In this document: in pieces, positions 1 through 11,360 of the stretch
Numbering within the stretch: position 1 is the stretch's first letter
How the letters are laid out: each line of letters starts with the position of its first letter
NCBI GenBank assembly: GCA_026075535.2
Contig: AP026539.1
Location: 3,844,001 to 3,908,000 of the forward strand
Origin: Tricholoma matsutake
Taxonomy: Eukaryota; Basidiomycota; Agaricomycetes; Agaricales; Tricholomataceae
DNA: 64,000 bases
Direction: 5' to 3'
Notes under the pieces: generated by a model
What the model saw: the letters and a program-made list of their open reading frames with translations, nothing else
The model's database searches: none
Told to the model about the DNA's origin: nothing
Translations under genes and position numbers: made by a program

Positions 1-975
1 AAGAAACAAAGTCAGCTTCTCACAAGAATCTTGGATCATCAGAGGAAAGCAAATCACTTTCTCCGACCTGACTCATCATCAGAAAATATCAGTTCCTCCT
101 ATGAACCCTCCAAAGTCTTCGTCACTGATGACGATGGTGAGATTGATCTAATCTCTTGCCCTGTTTCATCCAACCCATTCAATGATGTGGGATCAGGGAA
201 CAGGCCTGAGACTTCCGTCATTGCATTGCCATCATCTCTGACTGCCAAAGCAATCAGAGAGAGAGGGCTGGTGGAGCTGGCAAAGCTTGAGACAGAACTT
301 TGGAGTGGGCAGTGCAACAACAACCTCAAAGGGATCAGGCTCATGCTGGGAAAGAAAGCTTTCTTGTTCATTACGAAGATCCGACTCAAGGGACCTAAAA
401 CAGGAAAAACAAAATCTTGGGATGGTATTCACTCTACCGACCAGGCCTTACGACTCTATGCTCAAAACTATCGGGCTGGTAGGGAAGCCCTGATGTCATC
501 GGGAGCTTCAAAAGAAAGGCTAGATCGATTCCAAATCCTTGATCAGAGCCATCTAAAGACGAGTACTACATTGATAAACCCAAAGGAGTCTGGATGGAAG
601 CATGATTCATTGCCATGGTTCTGGTATATGGATGTCGAGGGTGACAGTTTGTCATCTAATTATATGAAAGAATGTGAGTGGATGAAAGATTGACTGATGT
701 GTAAAACTAAAGATATATATGTAGTTCACTGGGTGAACTGGCTGAGAGCAAAAGCAGCATTTGAACGAGCGACAGAGGAAAACACCCTTGTTCGGTATGA
801 GATGAAATGGACAACAGCATACTTCAATCATCAGGCAGCAGAATGGAGGAAGAGAAAAGAGGCTGATTACTCTCATGGACATAAGATCTATGCTGCACAA
901 CAGGAGGCGATGTGGGAGGATTTTGCTGATACAGCAAGGAAGTCATTTATTAGATTTGGGGTGAATATTGATTAG
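1..975 (+). pseudogene. KDZ-type transposase, C-terminal part
   Basis: The reading frame is open from base 1, so the gene starts upstream of the window. The visible part matches the C-terminal helical region of basidiomycete Kyakuja-Dileera-Zisupton (KDZ) transposases as I know them: a stretch rich in LxLELxxGQxNxxLxGIRLxLGKKAFL character, then KTKSWDGIHS, then a Trp-rich block (WFWYMDV, VHWVNWLRAKA, MKWTTAYFNHQA). An in-frame TGA at 691-693 interrupts the frame, which then continues unchanged to TAG at 975. In relatives the break lies just before the conserved VHWLRAKA block. The catalytic core is outside the window. It is followed at once by a palindromic satellite. Family assignment is from recalled motifs, not from a search. 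Confidence 0.75.
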
Positions 976-984
976 AGTAGTAGT

Positions 985-1590
985 ACATAAGTGTCCCAAC
1001 CTGACACTAGATGACCCGACACTAGATAACCTGATAAAATGACCCAACAAAATGACCCAGCGAAATGGCCAGATAAGTATTCTGACCCAACACTAGATGA
1101 CCCGACACTAGATGACCCAATAAACGAGCCAACAAAATGACCCGACAAAATGACCTGACAAAATGACCCGACACAATGACCTGACAAAATGACCCAACAA
1201 AATGATCACCTGACAAAATGACCCGATGACCTGACAAAATGACCCAACACAATGAGCCAACACCAGATGACCCGACACTATGACCTGATAAACGACTCGT
1301 TTTGTTGGGTCATCTATGGTCGGGTCATCTGGTGTCGGGTCATTTTGTCGGGTCATTTTGTTGGGTCATTTTGTCGGATCATCTTGTTGGGTCATCTGGT
1401 GTTGGGTCATCTGGTGTTGGGTCATCTAGTGTCGGGTCGCCTTGGTTGGGTCATTTTGTCGGGTCATTGCATCGGGTCATTTTGTCGGATCATCTGGTCG
1501 GGTCATCTACTGTCGGGTCATCTGGTGTCGGGTCGGAATACTTATCTGGCCATTTTGTCAGGTCATTTTGTCAGATTGATCTCACTTTCA
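985..1590. repeat. Palindromic CpG satellite 1
   Basis: The left half is a tandem array of 13-16 bp units of the form TGACCCGACAAAA or TGACCCGACACTAGA. The right half, from about 1300, is the same array in reverse complement, so the block is a long imperfect inverted repeat centred near 1305. A non-repeat landmark, CCAGATAAGTATT, occurs at about 1069 and inverted at about 1541. Each unit has one CpG, seen as CG, TG or CA in different units. Open frames across the array encode only VGSFCRVILSGHF-like repeats and are not genes. Confidence 0.9.
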
Positions 1591-1707
1591 TTTTGCAGGG
1601 TGGTTTTATATTGTTGTAATCATTTCACATACATTGGAATATCTTTCATGGTCCAAATGTAAATAATGATTATCCAATATATAATTCCATAGGTAAGCCT
1701 CTCTCCA

Positions 1708-3300
1708 TTATCTCAAATCATCCTGTATAGCTGCCCAAATACTAGCCACTCTTGTTTGACTCTCCAACATGTTTCGATATCCTGCCATTATAGCAGGTAG
1801 GAGTTCCCTTGGAAGTATAGGATGGTGTTGCCTGGTGGTTTCATCACCAGTGATGTTCTAAGATGATCACAATGAGCATTGTCCAGTTACATTTAAAATT
1901 AAATCCAAGATGAAGAGGATCACTCACAAATTCTCTATGTGCCTGAAGTGCTTGCTCCAGACTCATACCCCACTGGTTGTTCAAAGATATTGAGAACCAG
2001 GGCTGTCTTTTCTGGCCACTAGTGGTGGGATGTTCTTGTAAGTAATTAGAATGCAATCCTCTAATCTTTTCAAGGAGTCCAAGGAGCTCTTCTTCTGTCT
2101 TGACAATATGATGCATTTGCTTATAAACTTCTGGAACTATAATGTGGAAACTCTGCAGATAACATTTCCCCAGGAATTGTTGACCCACAGCCTGTCTGAT
2201 TTTAGAAAACTGAATGAAATGACAGTTCCCATTGGTTCACTTACCGATTCTTCTCTAATCATTTGCAGATATTGCAATTTATGCTCCATTGAATGATTAC
2301 TATCGGGACTGATTGCTGCCATGAACAAACTACATCAGCAGAGAAGATCCATGAATTCCTGTGCTTTGGCGTTGTTCAAAAAGGGGAAATCAATGACACC
2401 TTCATGGATAAACACTGGCAATACATTCCAGTTGATGCTCATGGTTGGTGATTTGACCATCTCTCAAGTTTCAAGTAAATATATCCAATGTTGATTGTTA
2501 CATAAGTTGCATAGCCATAAGCAGACTTCCAATCATCAAGACTCCATTATCTACTTTTGATCACTGGGTTAAAGGCAAGGTAAGTCGGACTGGACATTCC
2601 ACATTGGAGACCTCCTCATCATCTACAAGATCTTCCCTTTCTATCAAGAGCTCTCCCACAGCCACATGTACCATTCCCAATGCCAGCAACAAGTCCTGCT
2701 GACTTTGGCTGACATCAAGCAAAACCCTTGATCGGAAGGAAGGGGCAATTTCATTGACACCTGGCCCCACCTGTTATCAATAAAAAATATTATCATTCTA
2801 GTATCTAATAATGAGATGTAGTGCTACATGCCACATTCTGGAATCTCAGTACATCTGGGAAAAGGTCTGGATTGATGACCATGGGAGTACTGATGATCCA
2901 CCAAGGATTGAGGTATGGTTCCACAATCCTTGTCAAGTCGATGTCGGTAGTAGCCTCCCTGAGTGACGAAAGGCTTCCCTTGAATGTGCCGATGTCCAAA
3001 CTTGATACATCCATGACCAAGGAGTGCAGTCTTTTTTGAAAAGGGGTGAGATAAGGGAACTTGTTCTCAAGGATTATCCATCCAAGTATAATTTCCAAAA
3101 TCCCCTAACACTGGATAAAAATGTAGTTATGTAGGAGTAATGCAACTTACAAGTTCTTGCTTCATCCTGGCTTTCCAAATATGATGATACTCATTGAGAC
3201 CTGACTGATGATGAGGCTGTTTAGCTTCAAGTGTCGCTGCTCTAGCCCGGGAGCAGAGATAATCAACAACTGCCTGGCATGTTACTTTTGGAGCACTCAT
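1708..3300 (-). CDS. Unknown multi-exon cargo gene A
   Basis: I do not recognise this protein. The likely start is the ATG at 3300 (MSAPKVTCQAVVDYLCSRAR). The exon reads to KARMKQEL at about 3151, followed by a GTAAGT...TTAG intron. Later exons contain KFPYLTPFQKRLHSLVMDV, then VGPGVNEIAPSFRSRVLLDV. A GTAAGT...AATCAG intron precedes a helical segment with TEEELLGLLEKIRGLHSNYL. The last exon ends with SIWAAIQDDLR and a stop near 1708. Some middle exon joins are unclear and may hide lesions. It lies between satellite 1 and the divergent TET/JBP gene and recurs at 29744-31336, so it travels with the element. A role in transposition or regulation is inference only. Confidence 0.55.
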
Positions 3301-3603
3301 TGTTGGGAGTAATGATAGATATTGATGAGAATGATTAGAGAAATCAACATCTATCATTGATCGCTTATCGGTATCGGAGATCAAAGTCACTGATGATGTT
3401 CAGATGATGTTCATAGATGAAAGATAACATCAATCGGGATCAGGATCAGGATGGACAACAATCACAGTGACATTTCATTTCACTGGACATTCTTGACAAT
3501 TGGAATGTCAGATATCAGATTGATTTGAGTGATCAGTAGATAAAGGCCCCTCTGATTTATATAAATACAATCTGTTGTCTATGTCAGATTCACCAGATTC
3601 AAC

Positions 3604-4984
3604 ATGTCATTACCATCTAACTCACCTTTCTTCTTGACCGACACTGTTTCAGACTACCTCCGAGCCCGATTTTGGTGGGTGATTTCAAGGAAGCTCCATG
3701 AGAATCAGAATGTTCCCAATCTCGCAAAGATGAAGGCAATTTGGCCAATCTATAACCAAGAGAATCCTGGCCCACTTCCTCCACTTTCACTATCAGTTCA
3801 ACTCGCAGTTGACTGTGAACAAATGGCAACAATGGCAGCTGATGCTTATTGCAATAGAAGTAATATTTAGATTTTGTCAATTTGAAACTTCTGGCTAAAT
3901 GATTTCAGTGAAATTCAATGATCTTGATGTGCAAAGATACAACTCAAACATGTTATTGAAGAGACCGACTGGTCGGAACGACTCCAAGGAGGATTCCTTG
4001 ATCGTGACAAGCCGTTATGGTGGACAGAGACTACTTACCCAGCTGACCATTGTCCTAGACATGCATGAATGGATCCTACTTTGGTTCCTGCCTGGCATCC
4101 TGAGCCCTGAAAGACAGGTGAGAACTTGTTGATATAATAATACCCCCCTCTGATTCATTCGACTATCACTTGGCTCATAGAGAATTCTTTGGGAGGCTGC
4201 ACTGAAGATGGATCAATCTCTCAGAGGATCCCTTACTCTGAATCCGACTCGCACAAAATGGCGTTTGGATCCTCAATATTATAAATCTCCTGGAAAATGT
4301 CAGCCTTATTCTGGCAATATCAATCTCTTGCCAGCTTGGTTCCAGCAAGCACACAATGTAAGTTGAAGGTTTTTATATTTCAGGGCCTTTAATTCTATCT
4401 TCTGATTGTTCTAGACTCCTAAATTCAAGCCCGAGATTTCAAAGACCTTGAAGGCAAGATTGGAGAACCTGAACACACTTGGATGGCTGAAAGAAACTTC
4501 GGAATCGTTTGCACTGATGGGTGCCTTGCTCAGCATTGTTCATCCTGAACTGTATGAGATTGGTTGGGGGGTGCTGAAGAAGGTGGGAGATTCTCCGGAC
4601 ATGGTAAAGGATGGTGAGGAGGTGCTAGAGGTTTTACGGCTGTGGATGACACCTTTCTCAGGATATGGTTTGATCAGTAATTGCATCACCCCTATGCATC
4701 AGGACAACAATTCCCAAGGCCCATGGTACGACTGTTTAATGACCATCGGAGATTATGAAAAGGGAGCTTGGTTGAAACTCAAGAACCTTGGATTGGAGCT
4801 GGATTATCCTTCGGGAACAATGGTTTTCCTGCTGGGAAAGGTAATCTGACATGGAATTTCAGAGATTAATGGGAACTGGGTATGTATTGCCCAATATATG
4901 AGGGATAATGTTCATGAGAGGATGAGGATGAGATCGCCTGAGTGGACGACAGTGACCAAGACTTTCTCATCTGTGCCAGTCTGA
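3604..4984 (+). pseudogene. TET/JBP-type 2OG-Fe(II) dioxygenase, single in-frame TGA
   Basis: Four exons are visible, joined by introns at about 3859-3907 (GTAATA...TTCAG), 4116-4179 and 4363-4414. The last exon has the fungal TET/JBP double-stranded beta-helix: MHQDNN (HxD iron ligands) near 4695, then WYDCLMTIGDYEKGAW, LDYPSGTMVFLLGKV, the distal iron ligand His in HGI at 4850, and the 2-oxoglutarate-contacting Arg in YMRDNVHERM near 4900. This family oxidises 5-methylcytosine or thymine in DNA, and in basidiomycetes it is expanded on KDZ transposons. The only lesion I see is TGA at 4847-4849, directly before the distal His, where relatives have Arg; CGA to TGA explains it. A twin with the same TGA lies at 28060-29440. 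Confidence 0.85.
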
Positions 4985-5189
4985 ATGATTTGTATTTCCA
5001 ATTTTATTTCATGATACAATATCATACTGGGTGACAAATGAACTTTTGTATGGTTATCTTCTGATGTAATGATGTGGAGCTAGCACTTCAACATATTTTG
5101 ACCAGCATGCCCAACAGAGAACATAACCTTTGAAGCATGCCATGCACCAATACATGTGACCTTGCAGAGACCCTTGTGTGTCTTCCTTT

Positions 5190-5515
5190 GACCCATGGGC
5201 CCATTCATCATATGGTCCACTGCAGTATTAATATATATAACCCATGGGCCCATCCATCATATGATCCACTACAGTGTTGACATGACCCATGGGCCCATCC
5301 ATCATATGGTCCACTCCAGTGTTGACATGACCCATGGGCCCATCCATCATATGTTCCACTATAGTGTTGACATGACCCATGGGCCCATTCATGACAAATG
5401 GCCTATAGCAGTACTCATATCACCCATAAGCCCATCCTATTTCCATGACCTTATATCTACCACATGAGCCCACTTATCTACTATGGTCTGTTATAATCCA
5501 TGGGCCCAGATTAGC
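5190..5515. repeat. 45-bp tandem array of element A
   Basis: About six units of about 45 bp start with CCCATGGGCCCATCCATCA and continue with a TATGGTCCACT segment. The core contains nested palindromes (CCATGG, GGGCCC). The array sits subterminally, just inside the element end at 5590. The inverted copy at 27.6-27.85 kb has one unit fewer and a different unit order. Confidence 0.85.
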
Positions 5516-5590
5516 TGGACCATTTCAAACAGCTTAAAGCCACCATTAGTTGGTCCATTTGTAATGGTCCAAATACACTGAAGGGGCTGA
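5516..5590. mobile_element. Terminal end of KDZ-type element A
   Basis: The end reads, from outside in, CAGCCCCTTCAGTGTATTTG. It matches the inverted copy whose terminus is at 27500, and more loosely the end at 49179 (CAGCACAACTCTCAGTG). Outside position 5590 an unrelated gag frame begins, so this is a true insertion boundary. The other end of this copy is outside the window, so no target duplication can be read. Confidence 0.7.
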
Positions 5591-6446
5591 CAGCTGAGGC
5601 GCTCAAGGTCGTGGTCCCTCCTTGAGCTGTAGTAACCTTCGTGTTTGCATGGGCCAACACTTGGGCTATCTTCAACCACTCTTCACATTTGTTGAGGTTT
5701 TCAACATCGAGGAGGTGAACACGCTGGACCCAGGCCTCGAGTTCTGCAATCACATCTAGTGTACCGTGGGTGTTGTTTGCATCATATGACACCTTCAGTG
5801 CCAGCGAGAGTCGTGGAACAAAATGTGCACATAATTTATCTTCTGTGATGTGGTAGTCAGATCCTGTGATCGCAAGCTCCACGTTGGCTTTGCAGACGCT
5901 CTCAGTCCAAGTCAGGAATCTTTGCGAGCTTTGCATGCTGATTTGAGTGGCGACGAGGTCATCTTTCTAGTTAGGCGGGAGGAATTTGTTCTTGAATTCT
6001 GTGAAGAACTTGATGAAAGTGAGCGTAATGAGACAGTCATGGTGAGTAGTGATCCACAACTGCACCGCTGATGACTCGAAGTTGTAAATGATGCTTAAAA
6101 CACACTCGTCTTCCAGCAACTTCTTGCTTTGGAAGAACTGATGGCACACATTCTCAAAAATATGAATCACGGGGATTGTCATTTGACCCACTGACAACAC
6201 AGGCATGTGGCTTCCCTTCCCACCCTTCATGGTTGCCAGGGCATACTGGATGTCGTCCATATTCCTTGGATGAAAAGTTCATGGGTTGTCAGAGTCTGAC
6301 GATTCAGAGGATGAGGATGATGGTATTTGTGAGGAAGCGGGGGTACAGGCAGGGGCAACTGGTGACGTGGACAGTGATGGGCTTTTCGGGGTGAGCTGGG
6401 TGGCGTGGTGAAAGGGCTGGAGCTCCCAGACAGTGGTGCAACATGC
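5591..6446 (-). pseudogene. Retrotransposon gag remnant
   Basis: A minus-strand frame starts in a Pro/Ser-rich N-terminus near 6440 and runs through RNMDDIQYALATM (about 6260). It then contains a capsid-like region with FKNKFLPPN, KDDLV, FLTWTESVCKANVEL and TEDKLCAHFVPRL, ending in SASAVS where element A inserted. The pattern is typical of LTR retrotransposon gag proteins of Agaricomycetes. It carries an in-frame TGA at 6279-6281 and a TAG near 5969 where Trp is expected. Its upstream part is displaced by a solo LTR at 6447. No zinc knuckle or pol is linked to it here. Confidence 0.65.
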
Positions 6447-6872
6447 TGTAAGGGGACTAGGGGGGTGCCCTGTGTGTTTCTCCTATTTTTTACGTTCGTT
6501 CTATATTTTTCCTCACTCCATTTCCTTCTATTCTTCATTTTCTATGATTTTTCCGGATTTTATTACTAATTTTCCCTTTCTATCATGTTTGTGCATGTTG
6601 ACAGTTTTATATTTAGAGGCAGAGCACCCCTTCCAACATCTACCCCTTGGTATGATGTCATTCAGCAGCCTTGATCTGCCTATCTCTGCCTTTTCTATTT
6701 TTAGGTTATTATTTGATTTTCGTCGTCTTCACATATACTGGGCATCGGCAAAGAAATCCTTAGAGTTTTCTCTTCGGATTTCCCTTTGCTAGGTGTGTCC
6801 CCAATCCCTGTACTATGTAGTATAATTTTAACTTTGGATTTCCCTTTGCTAGAGGCTGAGGTTGCCCTTATA
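6447..6872 (+). mobile_element. Solo LTR, copy 1 (426 bp)
   Basis: The element begins TGTAAGGGGACTAG and ends GGTTGCCCTTATA. It is flanked by a perfect 5-bp duplication CATGC (6442-6446 and 6873-6877). The same 426-bp element lies inverted at 20927-21352 with a different 5-bp duplication. Near-identical size, 5-bp duplications and lack of coding capacity fit a solo LTR. The 3-prime end is TA rather than the usual CA. Confidence 0.8.
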
Positions 6873-7412
6873 CATGCGACCTACTGTGGGTCGTGACAGG
6901 GGCATGGGTGACCTGTGTTCGAGGCAGTGTTGTTCGAGGTTGATGTGTAGAAAGGAAGTTTGTTCCCGTCTCTCAACAGTTCATCACAGTATTTAACTAA
7001 TTTGGGGTGACTATATGCGTGACACCAAGGTGACACAGTAGTGTACAGTGACGTAGGTTCAGTCTTCGCGTGGGTTTCTCAACAAGTTTGATGTCACAAG
7101 AGGTTTCCTAAGAAGTTGTGGAAGTAAACAGTGATAGCGAGTGAAGAAATTGGTTCTCGAGATTCTGAATCCAGGCAAATGGCGATTCACAGATCTTGGT
7201 GGGAAAATATGGTATCGCTAGTTTGAATCACTTTCATCACAAAAAAAAAGTGGAAGGGAGTAGGGACTCCCAACACTCAGAGTCCGGAAATGTGATGAAT
7301 GTGGTATCAATTCAAGGAAAGGTAATTCTACTATTACAAATGTTCATGTACCTAAGGAACTATACATGTGATTGTGACACATGATCGTGATAGACATGTG
7401 ATCTGTTGATGT
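6873..7412. other. No gene recognised
   Basis: I see no coding frame with family features here. The stretch may be 5-prime sequence of the gag remnant or flanking sequence of the hAT element. It contains the solo-LTR duplication CATGC at its left edge and nothing else I can support. Confidence 0.5.
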
Positions 7413-8944
7413 TCATGATGGTTGCACTGAATTGGTGAAGCGCAATCGTTGTAAGAGAATCCATTCTCTTACAGCCTGCCCATGGGTGGTTTTGAGAATA
7501 GCAGCATCATGGGCATCCCGACCATCATCAGGTACAGATGCAGCATCAGTTGCAATACTTTCCTCTTCAACAGCAAGATCATCATCAGAGGAATCATCAT
7601 TTTCAGCAACAACTGTCACTACAATATATTTTAGATGTATTCTCATCAAACATTTATCTGGAAGCTCACCATTAGAATCTGCAGTTGCCTTCTTTTTTGG
7701 CTGCCAAAAAAAGAATGATATAAAAATCTGGGAGTTTGTTAGAAAAATAAAACAAAAGACAATGGCCATATATACCTTAGCAATGTGTGGAAAGCAATGA
7801 CCACGAGATGCCAGATGGAATGAGAGCAGGAAGGTATTTCGCCAGCTCATCATTGTTACTTGCATTGTCCATAAAAATTGAAAGAAGCTAAAACAAGATT
7901 AATCATCTTTAGCCAGTTATAAAAAAACTAAATTAAAAACCAGTTTATCAAGCCCAAATCGTTTCAGACAGTTGGCCGTGACCTCAGCAAGATACTTCCC
8001 ATCATGTTTTTGTGTTAGTGTAGAGCAAATAGAAGGCTAAGCAATTCTGCTAATATTTGGACACTAACCGTATAAATTCCAATACTGCACAGTAGATAAC
8101 TCCCTCTTGAAACCAAACAACAACAATTCCAAGAAAGGATGCAACAATAGGTGCTGTCCATCCTTCAAGAACCAAATGAATTGTGCTGTTGAGAGCCTTG
8201 GTACATTTGAGCACAACATCCATTATGGGAAAAAAAATCAGAAACACACCATGAAATAGTTATGAACATTTTTTGACATTTCAGCATATATAGCTTTAAT
8301 ATCATGGGAAACTGTCTGAGGCAAAGGGAGAATTGTTCCTGGCTGGAGTATCTCAACCTCAGCCTGATAGTCTTCATCAAGAACTGAATTAAAAGGGTGA
8401 TGGTTTTTTGCACAATGCACAGCAATCATAGTATGGTGACCTGCAGGTGAGTATGGTGCTCCAGTACATTGAGGAGCATCACCAGAGACAACACCAAGGT
8501 GTTTATCACATGCTTTGACACCATCTTGAAGGTTCTTTGTTCCATGGCCACTTGACATGCAAGAACACAAGTGAGGAGTATGGTGAACAAGGTCAACCTT
8601 GCAACTAAAGGCAAATACCATCTTCAAGGGTTCCTCATTATTGTCCACTTCTCAGTGAAGGGAGATGTCATAGTGATCATAGATCTTTGAGTGCCAAGTG
8701 GACTTTGAAGCCTCTGAATAAATGAAGCAATATAGACCAGGCCAGCCTGGAGGGGACATTGGTACTGACCAACAATCTCCTGGTCAGGTAAGGACCACAC
8801 CTCAACATCTGTCTTACTAACAATGGTCTTCTTTGCAGCTCGAGCCTTGATAGGAGAGATAAGGACAGCTGGCTCAACAGGCTCAGGTGTAGTTGGTCTG
8901 GCTCTTCCTGCACCCTGTACAGCTGGGAAGTGTTGACGAGGCAT
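7413..8944 (-). pseudogene. hAT-family transposase, partial and frameshifted
   Basis: Reading on the minus strand from ATG at 8944 (MPRQHFPAVQ), the gene passes into a zinc-finger-like region (FSCKVDLVHH, SGHGTKNLQD). It continues with CAKNHHPFNSVLDEDYQAEV, TVSHDIKAIYAEMSKNV, then GWTAPIVASFLGIVV near 8160 and CLKRFGLDKL near 7950. After an intron comes MDNASNNDELAKYLPALIP, then after a GTATAT...CAG intron the HCFPHIAK-to-ISFFFWQPKKK segment and an Asp/Ser-rich tail. These are hallmarks of fungal hAT transposases (BED finger, then DGWTS, MDNASNND, HCxxHxxNL). Several frameshifts separate the blocks, and the C-terminal dimerisation region is missing, so it is inactive. Confidence 0.75.
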
Positions 8945-9136
8945 TCTTACATGCTACAGAGGGGGGGGAAAGGAACAAAGAATGGTGAAACACCAACACG
9001 ACAACCTGCCAGTGATAAGCGGAGTTCAAACTGCATTTGGCATGAGTGTTTGACACACCAAGCCCAGTGACCATCCCTCATGTGAGAAGAGCAAGTGTCA
9101 ATTGGGATTGACACTCTCATCCCCATGAGGCAGTGG
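8945..9136. other. Upstream region of hAT gene
   Basis: A short stretch between the hAT start codon and the cassette block. It contains a G-rich run and no recognisable gene. Confidence 0.4.
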
Positions 9137-9370
9137 TCATGAGTCTACAGCATGCCTTACTGCACCAGTTCTATGGGTAGACCCACTGTCTCCCGTCGAA
9201 TCATCCACCAACAGCTCCTGCACCTGAGAAGACCCGCAATTGCGGGCTCCTTCGAATACAGGAGCTGATAATGATGACAACATCATGTCATTGTCATCAG
9301 GGCTGGGTAGCACAGAAGAGGATCCACCCCGCAAGCAGTTGCTCGCAGGCGTGGGTGTCATCTCATACTA

Positions 9371-9424
9371 CTAGACTCGTAGGGTAGCAAAGAAAAAGAA
9401 AAGACAATAAAAAAATAAACTTAC
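9371..9424 (-). other. Predicted intron, cassette L1
   Basis: Minus-strand GTAAGT donor at 9424, a pyrimidine-rich body, and a CTAG acceptor at 9371; 54 nt. The branch site is weak (TGCTACC). Confidence 0.55.
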
Positions 9425-10060
9425 AGCCCAAGAGACTCTTGAGCCCTTTTTGTGCACACCTCCTTTCGTTGTTGTCATCAGCCATAGTTGTGCCCCTCCC
9501 ATCGTCGGTACCTTGCTGCTTGCATGCCCTCCCATCATCGTCTCCCTCCCCCTTCATCTCTCTTCCCCCCATCTCTTGACCCTGAAAGCAGGGGCTCTCA
9601 GCAGTGCCACCTGCCATTGTGTTTGTTGGTGCCAAATGTGCCTCGCTCGTTGTTGCCATGTTGTCCTTCATCATCCCCACTGTTCATTTGTTGCCTCCCC
9701 TGTTTGTTCATCTTCCCCGCTCTTCATTATCCCCCATGTTCATTGCCCTGACATTTGGTGTTCATTCATTGGTGTTCATTCATGGGTGTTTGTTTGTTGG
9801 TGTTTGTTTGTTGGTGTCGTCATTTGACATCCTGGTTCCATCGTCGTCAGCATCTCCATCTCCCCCTGCAAGCAGTGGCTCGCAGGTGGGGTGGTGGTGC
9901 TGTGATGTGGTGTCGGCCGTGGTGTGGTTTTGATGTTGCTGTTTAGGAAAGGAACCTGTTGCCACCCTGTGAGCAGAGGCTTGCTGCAGCGGCATAGGGC
10001 ATAGGGCACAGAGAGGGCATGGGTGTGACATGGGTGATGTCATAGGCAAACAAAAAGAAA

Positions 10061-10112
10061 CTAGAGAAGAAAGAGTTAGTAAAAGAAAAGAAAATAAATA
10101 AAAGAAACATAC
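10061..10112 (-). other. Predicted intron, cassette L1
   Basis: Minus-strand GTATGT donor, TTACTAAC branch site and TCTCTAG acceptor; 52 nt. It lies directly after a GGCCC-type stem-loop (10118-10148). Confidence 0.75.
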
Positions 10113-10276
10113 GCTATGGCCCGAATGATGTTGTTCGTCATTTGGGCCAGCTTTGCACTGTGGTGGTGGTGGTGGTGGTGGTGGTGGTGGTGTCCCCTGT
10201 CGTTGTTGCAGTGTCATCGTGGGCCTGTCATAGCATGAGAGGTGGGCCAGTCATTGTTGTCAATAGTAGTTAGTAT

Positions 10277-10333
10277 CTATAAAAAATTGTTAGTGATGAA
10301 AAAATGACACGAGAAAAGCAAAAAGAAATTTAC
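10277..10333 (-). other. Predicted intron, cassette L1
   Basis: Minus-strand GTAAAT donor, CACTAAC branch site and TTTTATAG acceptor; 57 nt. Confidence 0.75.
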
Positions 10334-10575
10334 CTGGAGCCCAAGAGATGTCAATGATGTCCTCGTCCCTTGTGCATCGTCCTCACCCTATCATCATCAT
10401 CGCCACCATCGTTGTCCTGCCATCACCATCCTCCCCCTGTCATCATGGACCTCAGGTGGTCCTGGTCCTGGTCCTTGTTTCCCTGGTCTGGTCCTCATTG
10501 ATGTTCGGTCATTCCTGGTCCTGGTTGTCATTGTTGTTGTGTCAGGGTGGGGTTCATCACCATTATTGGCAACAG

Positions 10576-10627
10576 CTAGAACTAGTAATTAGTTAGTAAC
10601 AATAAAATGAAATGAAATGAAACTTAC
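10576..10627 (-). other. Predicted intron, cassette L1
   Basis: Minus-strand GTAAGT donor, TACTAAC branch site and TTCTAG acceptor; 52 nt. An alternative acceptor lies 6 nt upstream. Confidence 0.75.
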
Positions 10628-10690
10628 ATATGGCCCAAGAAATGTGGTCGACATTTCTTGGGCACTCCACATTTGGTTATCCTCACCTCA

Positions 10691-10907
10691 AGTTTATAAA
10701 TGGGGAGTGGTCATGATGTGCATCCTAAGTGATGCAAACATGAGCCTGAGTGTTCTCAGATGACTCATACTGGTGTCTTTCCCTATTTGGCACTAACATC
10801 CGCAATCCACAGATATCCATCACATTTTATCCATATCTGTCTGTATCCATATGTTTACATAATCTGTGGGTGGCTATCTGGATAATGGCTATCTATGGTA
10901 GGCCCTA
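10691..10907. other. Subterminal-like AT-rich stretch
   Basis: No gene. Repeats of an ATCCATAT/GGATAT motif precede a junction with a Gypsy-2 pol fragment at about 10908, where the inner sequence starts TTAGGGCCTACC on the minus strand. Such motif clusters are common near hAT ends, so this may be the right end of the hAT element. The matching end was not found. Confidence 0.35.
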
Positions 10908-11069
10908 AGCATGTTGAGCAAAATTTTGAATAAAGATATGACAGACTCCTATAGTTCCTATGAATGCTTTGACTTCAGTAAGGATTCAACAAGGGCCCCA
11001 TTTGCTAATGGCTTTGATGCGAGTAGGATCAGCCATACAACCTTCGATGTTACACTGATGCCCTAAAAT
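10908..11069 (-). pseudogene. Gypsy-2 pol fragment after the reverse transcriptase
   Basis: The minus-strand frame encodes LGHQCNIEGCMADPTRIKAI followed by SKWGP and, after a broken segment, FIQNFA. This is the usual region linking reverse transcriptase to RNase H in Ty3 elements. Its start joins in frame to the reverse transcriptase at 23854 once Insert 1 and one copy of the 9-bp duplication are removed. It stops at about 10908 by another junction. Confidence 0.8.
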
Positions 11070-11091
11070 CAGTACTTTACACTCCCCCCCC

Positions 11092-11285
11092 CAGTCCGAG
11101 CAGACTCCACTCGGACACACTCGGACACTCAAACTGTCTGAGGACTTCACTCGGACTCTGCTTGGACTCTGCTCGGACACTTGGACTTCACTTGGACTCT
11201 GCTCAGACACTCAGACTGTCCTAGGACTGTCCAAGGACTGCACTCAGACTTTTCTCAGACTTTTCTTGGACAACATCAATTGTGC
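11092..11285. repeat. Left subterminal repeats of Insert 1
   Basis: Many short copies of CTCGGACNNTC, TTGGACTTC and the palindromic-centred TCCTAGGACTGTCC are packed next to the terminal repeat. Such clusters often serve as transposase binding sites. The right end carries the same motifs at 23770-23835. Confidence 0.7.
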
Positions 11286-11360
11286 ATTTACTTACACCTT
11301 TAAAGTATTGTCCAAGTTCCAGACTTACAGAAATTCTTATAAGTCTCACAAAATGATGTG

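Larger units (their letters stand above)
9137..10690 (-). repeat. Hairpin-intron cassette block L1
   Basis: On the minus strand this is a series of low-complexity exon-like segments separated by at least four intron-like spacers (listed separately). Before the donor of each spacer lies a stem-loop, for example 10633-10663 (GCCCAAGAAATGT pairing across a 5-nt loop) and 10118-10148. A second short palindrome of the type GCGAGCANNNGCTCGC recurs (for example near 9331 and 9842) and would encode CEQLLAGG-like peptides. The encoded peptides are Thr/Pro/His/Gln-rich and I recognise no protein. A (GGT)n run at about 10163-10192 is included. Related blocks are at 11.6-12.0/23.0-23.7 kb and 49.2-50.2 kb. 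Confidence 0.7.

Noticed and set aside
985..1590. CRISPR array
   Set aside because: There are no unique spacers between units. Units vary only by point changes, and the block is inverted about its centre in a eukaryotic transposon context.
1022..1662. Long open frames encoding VGSFCRVILSGHF-type repeat proteins
   Set aside because: They are translations of the 13-16 bp satellite, occur in several frames and both strands, and change with each unit. The same applies at 31.4-31.9, 35.8-37.3 and 43.9-44.2 kb.
9450..9946. Overlapping open frames with Ser/Pro/Leu/Val-rich products on the plus strand
   Set aside because: They oppose the cassette introns on the minus strand, overlap each other in three frames and have only compositional bias. 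The same applies to 11.67-12.15 and 49.2-49.7 kb.
6439..10915. CAACATGC near 6439 and GCATGTTG near 10908 as a target duplication of the hAT element
   Set aside because: The two copies are inverted, whereas target duplications must be direct. I leave the hAT limits open.
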